A stretch of 64,000 nt of DNA. Origin: Empedobacter tilapiae (GTDB lineage Bacteria > Bacteroidota > Bacteroidia > Flavobacteriales > Weeksellaceae). How positions within the stretch are numbered: position 1 is the stretch's first letter; every line of letters starts with the position of its first letter. Below, piece after piece: positions 63,801-64,000 of this stretch. A program made the translations under genes and the position numbers. Under the pieces are notes generated by a model. It ran no database searches. It was not told the origin of the DNA and saw only the letters and a program-made list of their open reading frames with translations. Where the stretch lies: assembly GCF_004785645.1 (NCBI RefSeq), contig NZ_SRPE01000004.1, forward strand, positions 248,001 through 312,000, written 5' to 3'.

Positions 63801-64000
63801 ATGCAGAACGACAATCAAAAATGCGGATTAAGCGAAACTAAGACTGGTCTTTTTGTAGATGAATTATTCATTGAATCTTATGTTTGGTATGAAAAAAATT
63901 GGATGCATGATGACTATGAGCATATGCATCAGCGTTACCAATTGACTTATGTGACAGAAGGTTACCAGTATTTCCATATCGAACAAGAAATTTATCTTGT
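63801..64000 (+). CDS. AraC-like regulator, N-terminal part (runs off right edge)
   Basis: An open plus-strand frame from ATG 63801 to the end of the window, about 66 codons. The visible part (DDYEHMHQRYQLTYVTEGYQ) is the AraC cupin sensing domain with a metal-like histidine pattern. The HTH is outside the window, so the call is from the N-terminus and its divergent position alone. Confidence 0.65.
   Translation, partial: MQNDNQKCGLSETKTGLFVDELFIESYVWYEKNWMHDDYEHMHQRYQLTYVTEGYQYFHIEQEIYL

Overview
The window is AT-rich DNA (about 30% GC by eye) from a Bacteroidota, class Flavobacteriia, most likely a Weeksellaceae member close to Empedobacter. This is inferred from gene content and was not tested by search. 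The basis: many promoters carry the Bacteroidota -7 element TAnnTTTG, ribosome-binding sites are weak, and there are Flavobacteriia families such as the SprE/PorW lipoprotein of the type IX secretion/gliding machinery, GSCFA and DUF5686 proteins and UMF1-type MFS. I saw no rRNA, tRNA, CRISPR array, insertion sequence or phage gene.

Layout. 1-1076 is the 5' part of a TPR protein running off the left edge. 1187-1380 holds a repeat-driven promoter and a candidate small RNA. 1421-15610 is mostly core genes on the + strand: a luciferase-like oxidoreductase, a polyprenyl synthetase, GSCFA, TatD, pyrH-frr, a DUF5686 outer membrane protein, asnS, rpoN and an outer-membrane beta-barrel receptor. 15668-21487 is a leftward run of transporters, a GNAT, a small AAA ATPase, an AhpD-like protein and a Crp-type regulator. 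21684-32497 mixes DUF808, SprE, a GH3 acyl-adenylase with a hotdog thioesterase, small membrane proteins, a class C acid phosphatase, mgsA, a PaaE-like reductase and a subtilase. Convergent genes are separated by strong bidirectional hairpin terminators.

From about 32.8 kb the window becomes accessory: regulators (AraC and Crp types) each beside small metabolic or detoxification genes. Examples are AraC/ALDH/GMC oxidoreductase (32.8-36.8 kb), three GNATs plus AraC (38.0-40.8 kb), a divergent adenylosuccinate synthetase (43.4 kb), an FAD monooxygenase with an N-terminal CxxCxGxG pair (46.8-48.3 kb), and a two-AraC cluster with GMC oxidoreductase, alpha/beta hydrolase and a polytopic membrane protein (48.3-53.9 kb). 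Then follow a chloramphenicol-acetyltransferase-like gene with HAD and Crp, an FAD monooxygenase with Crp, a DHFR-like protein, a CDP-alcohol phosphatidyltransferase, an APH-like kinase, and an exported flavodoxin-RidA fusion divergent from a partial AraC gene at the right edge.

Most interesting signals: (1) a promoter architecture shared by 1187-1245 and 54947-55004, with direct repeats of TGTCCCC at a 12-bp period and the -7 element 38-39 bp downstream; at the first site it feeds a roughly 130-nt transcript ending in a strong terminator. (2) 21-bp-period direct repeats (TTTTWTACCT..TCGAC) in front of both the GMC oxidoreductase (49453) and the membrane protein (52978), fitting AraC-type operators. 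(3) An exported flavodoxin-RidA fusion lacking the RidA arginine. Several genes have an open frame that extends upstream to a TTG inside a TAnnTTTG promoter element; I moved those starts to the next ATG.
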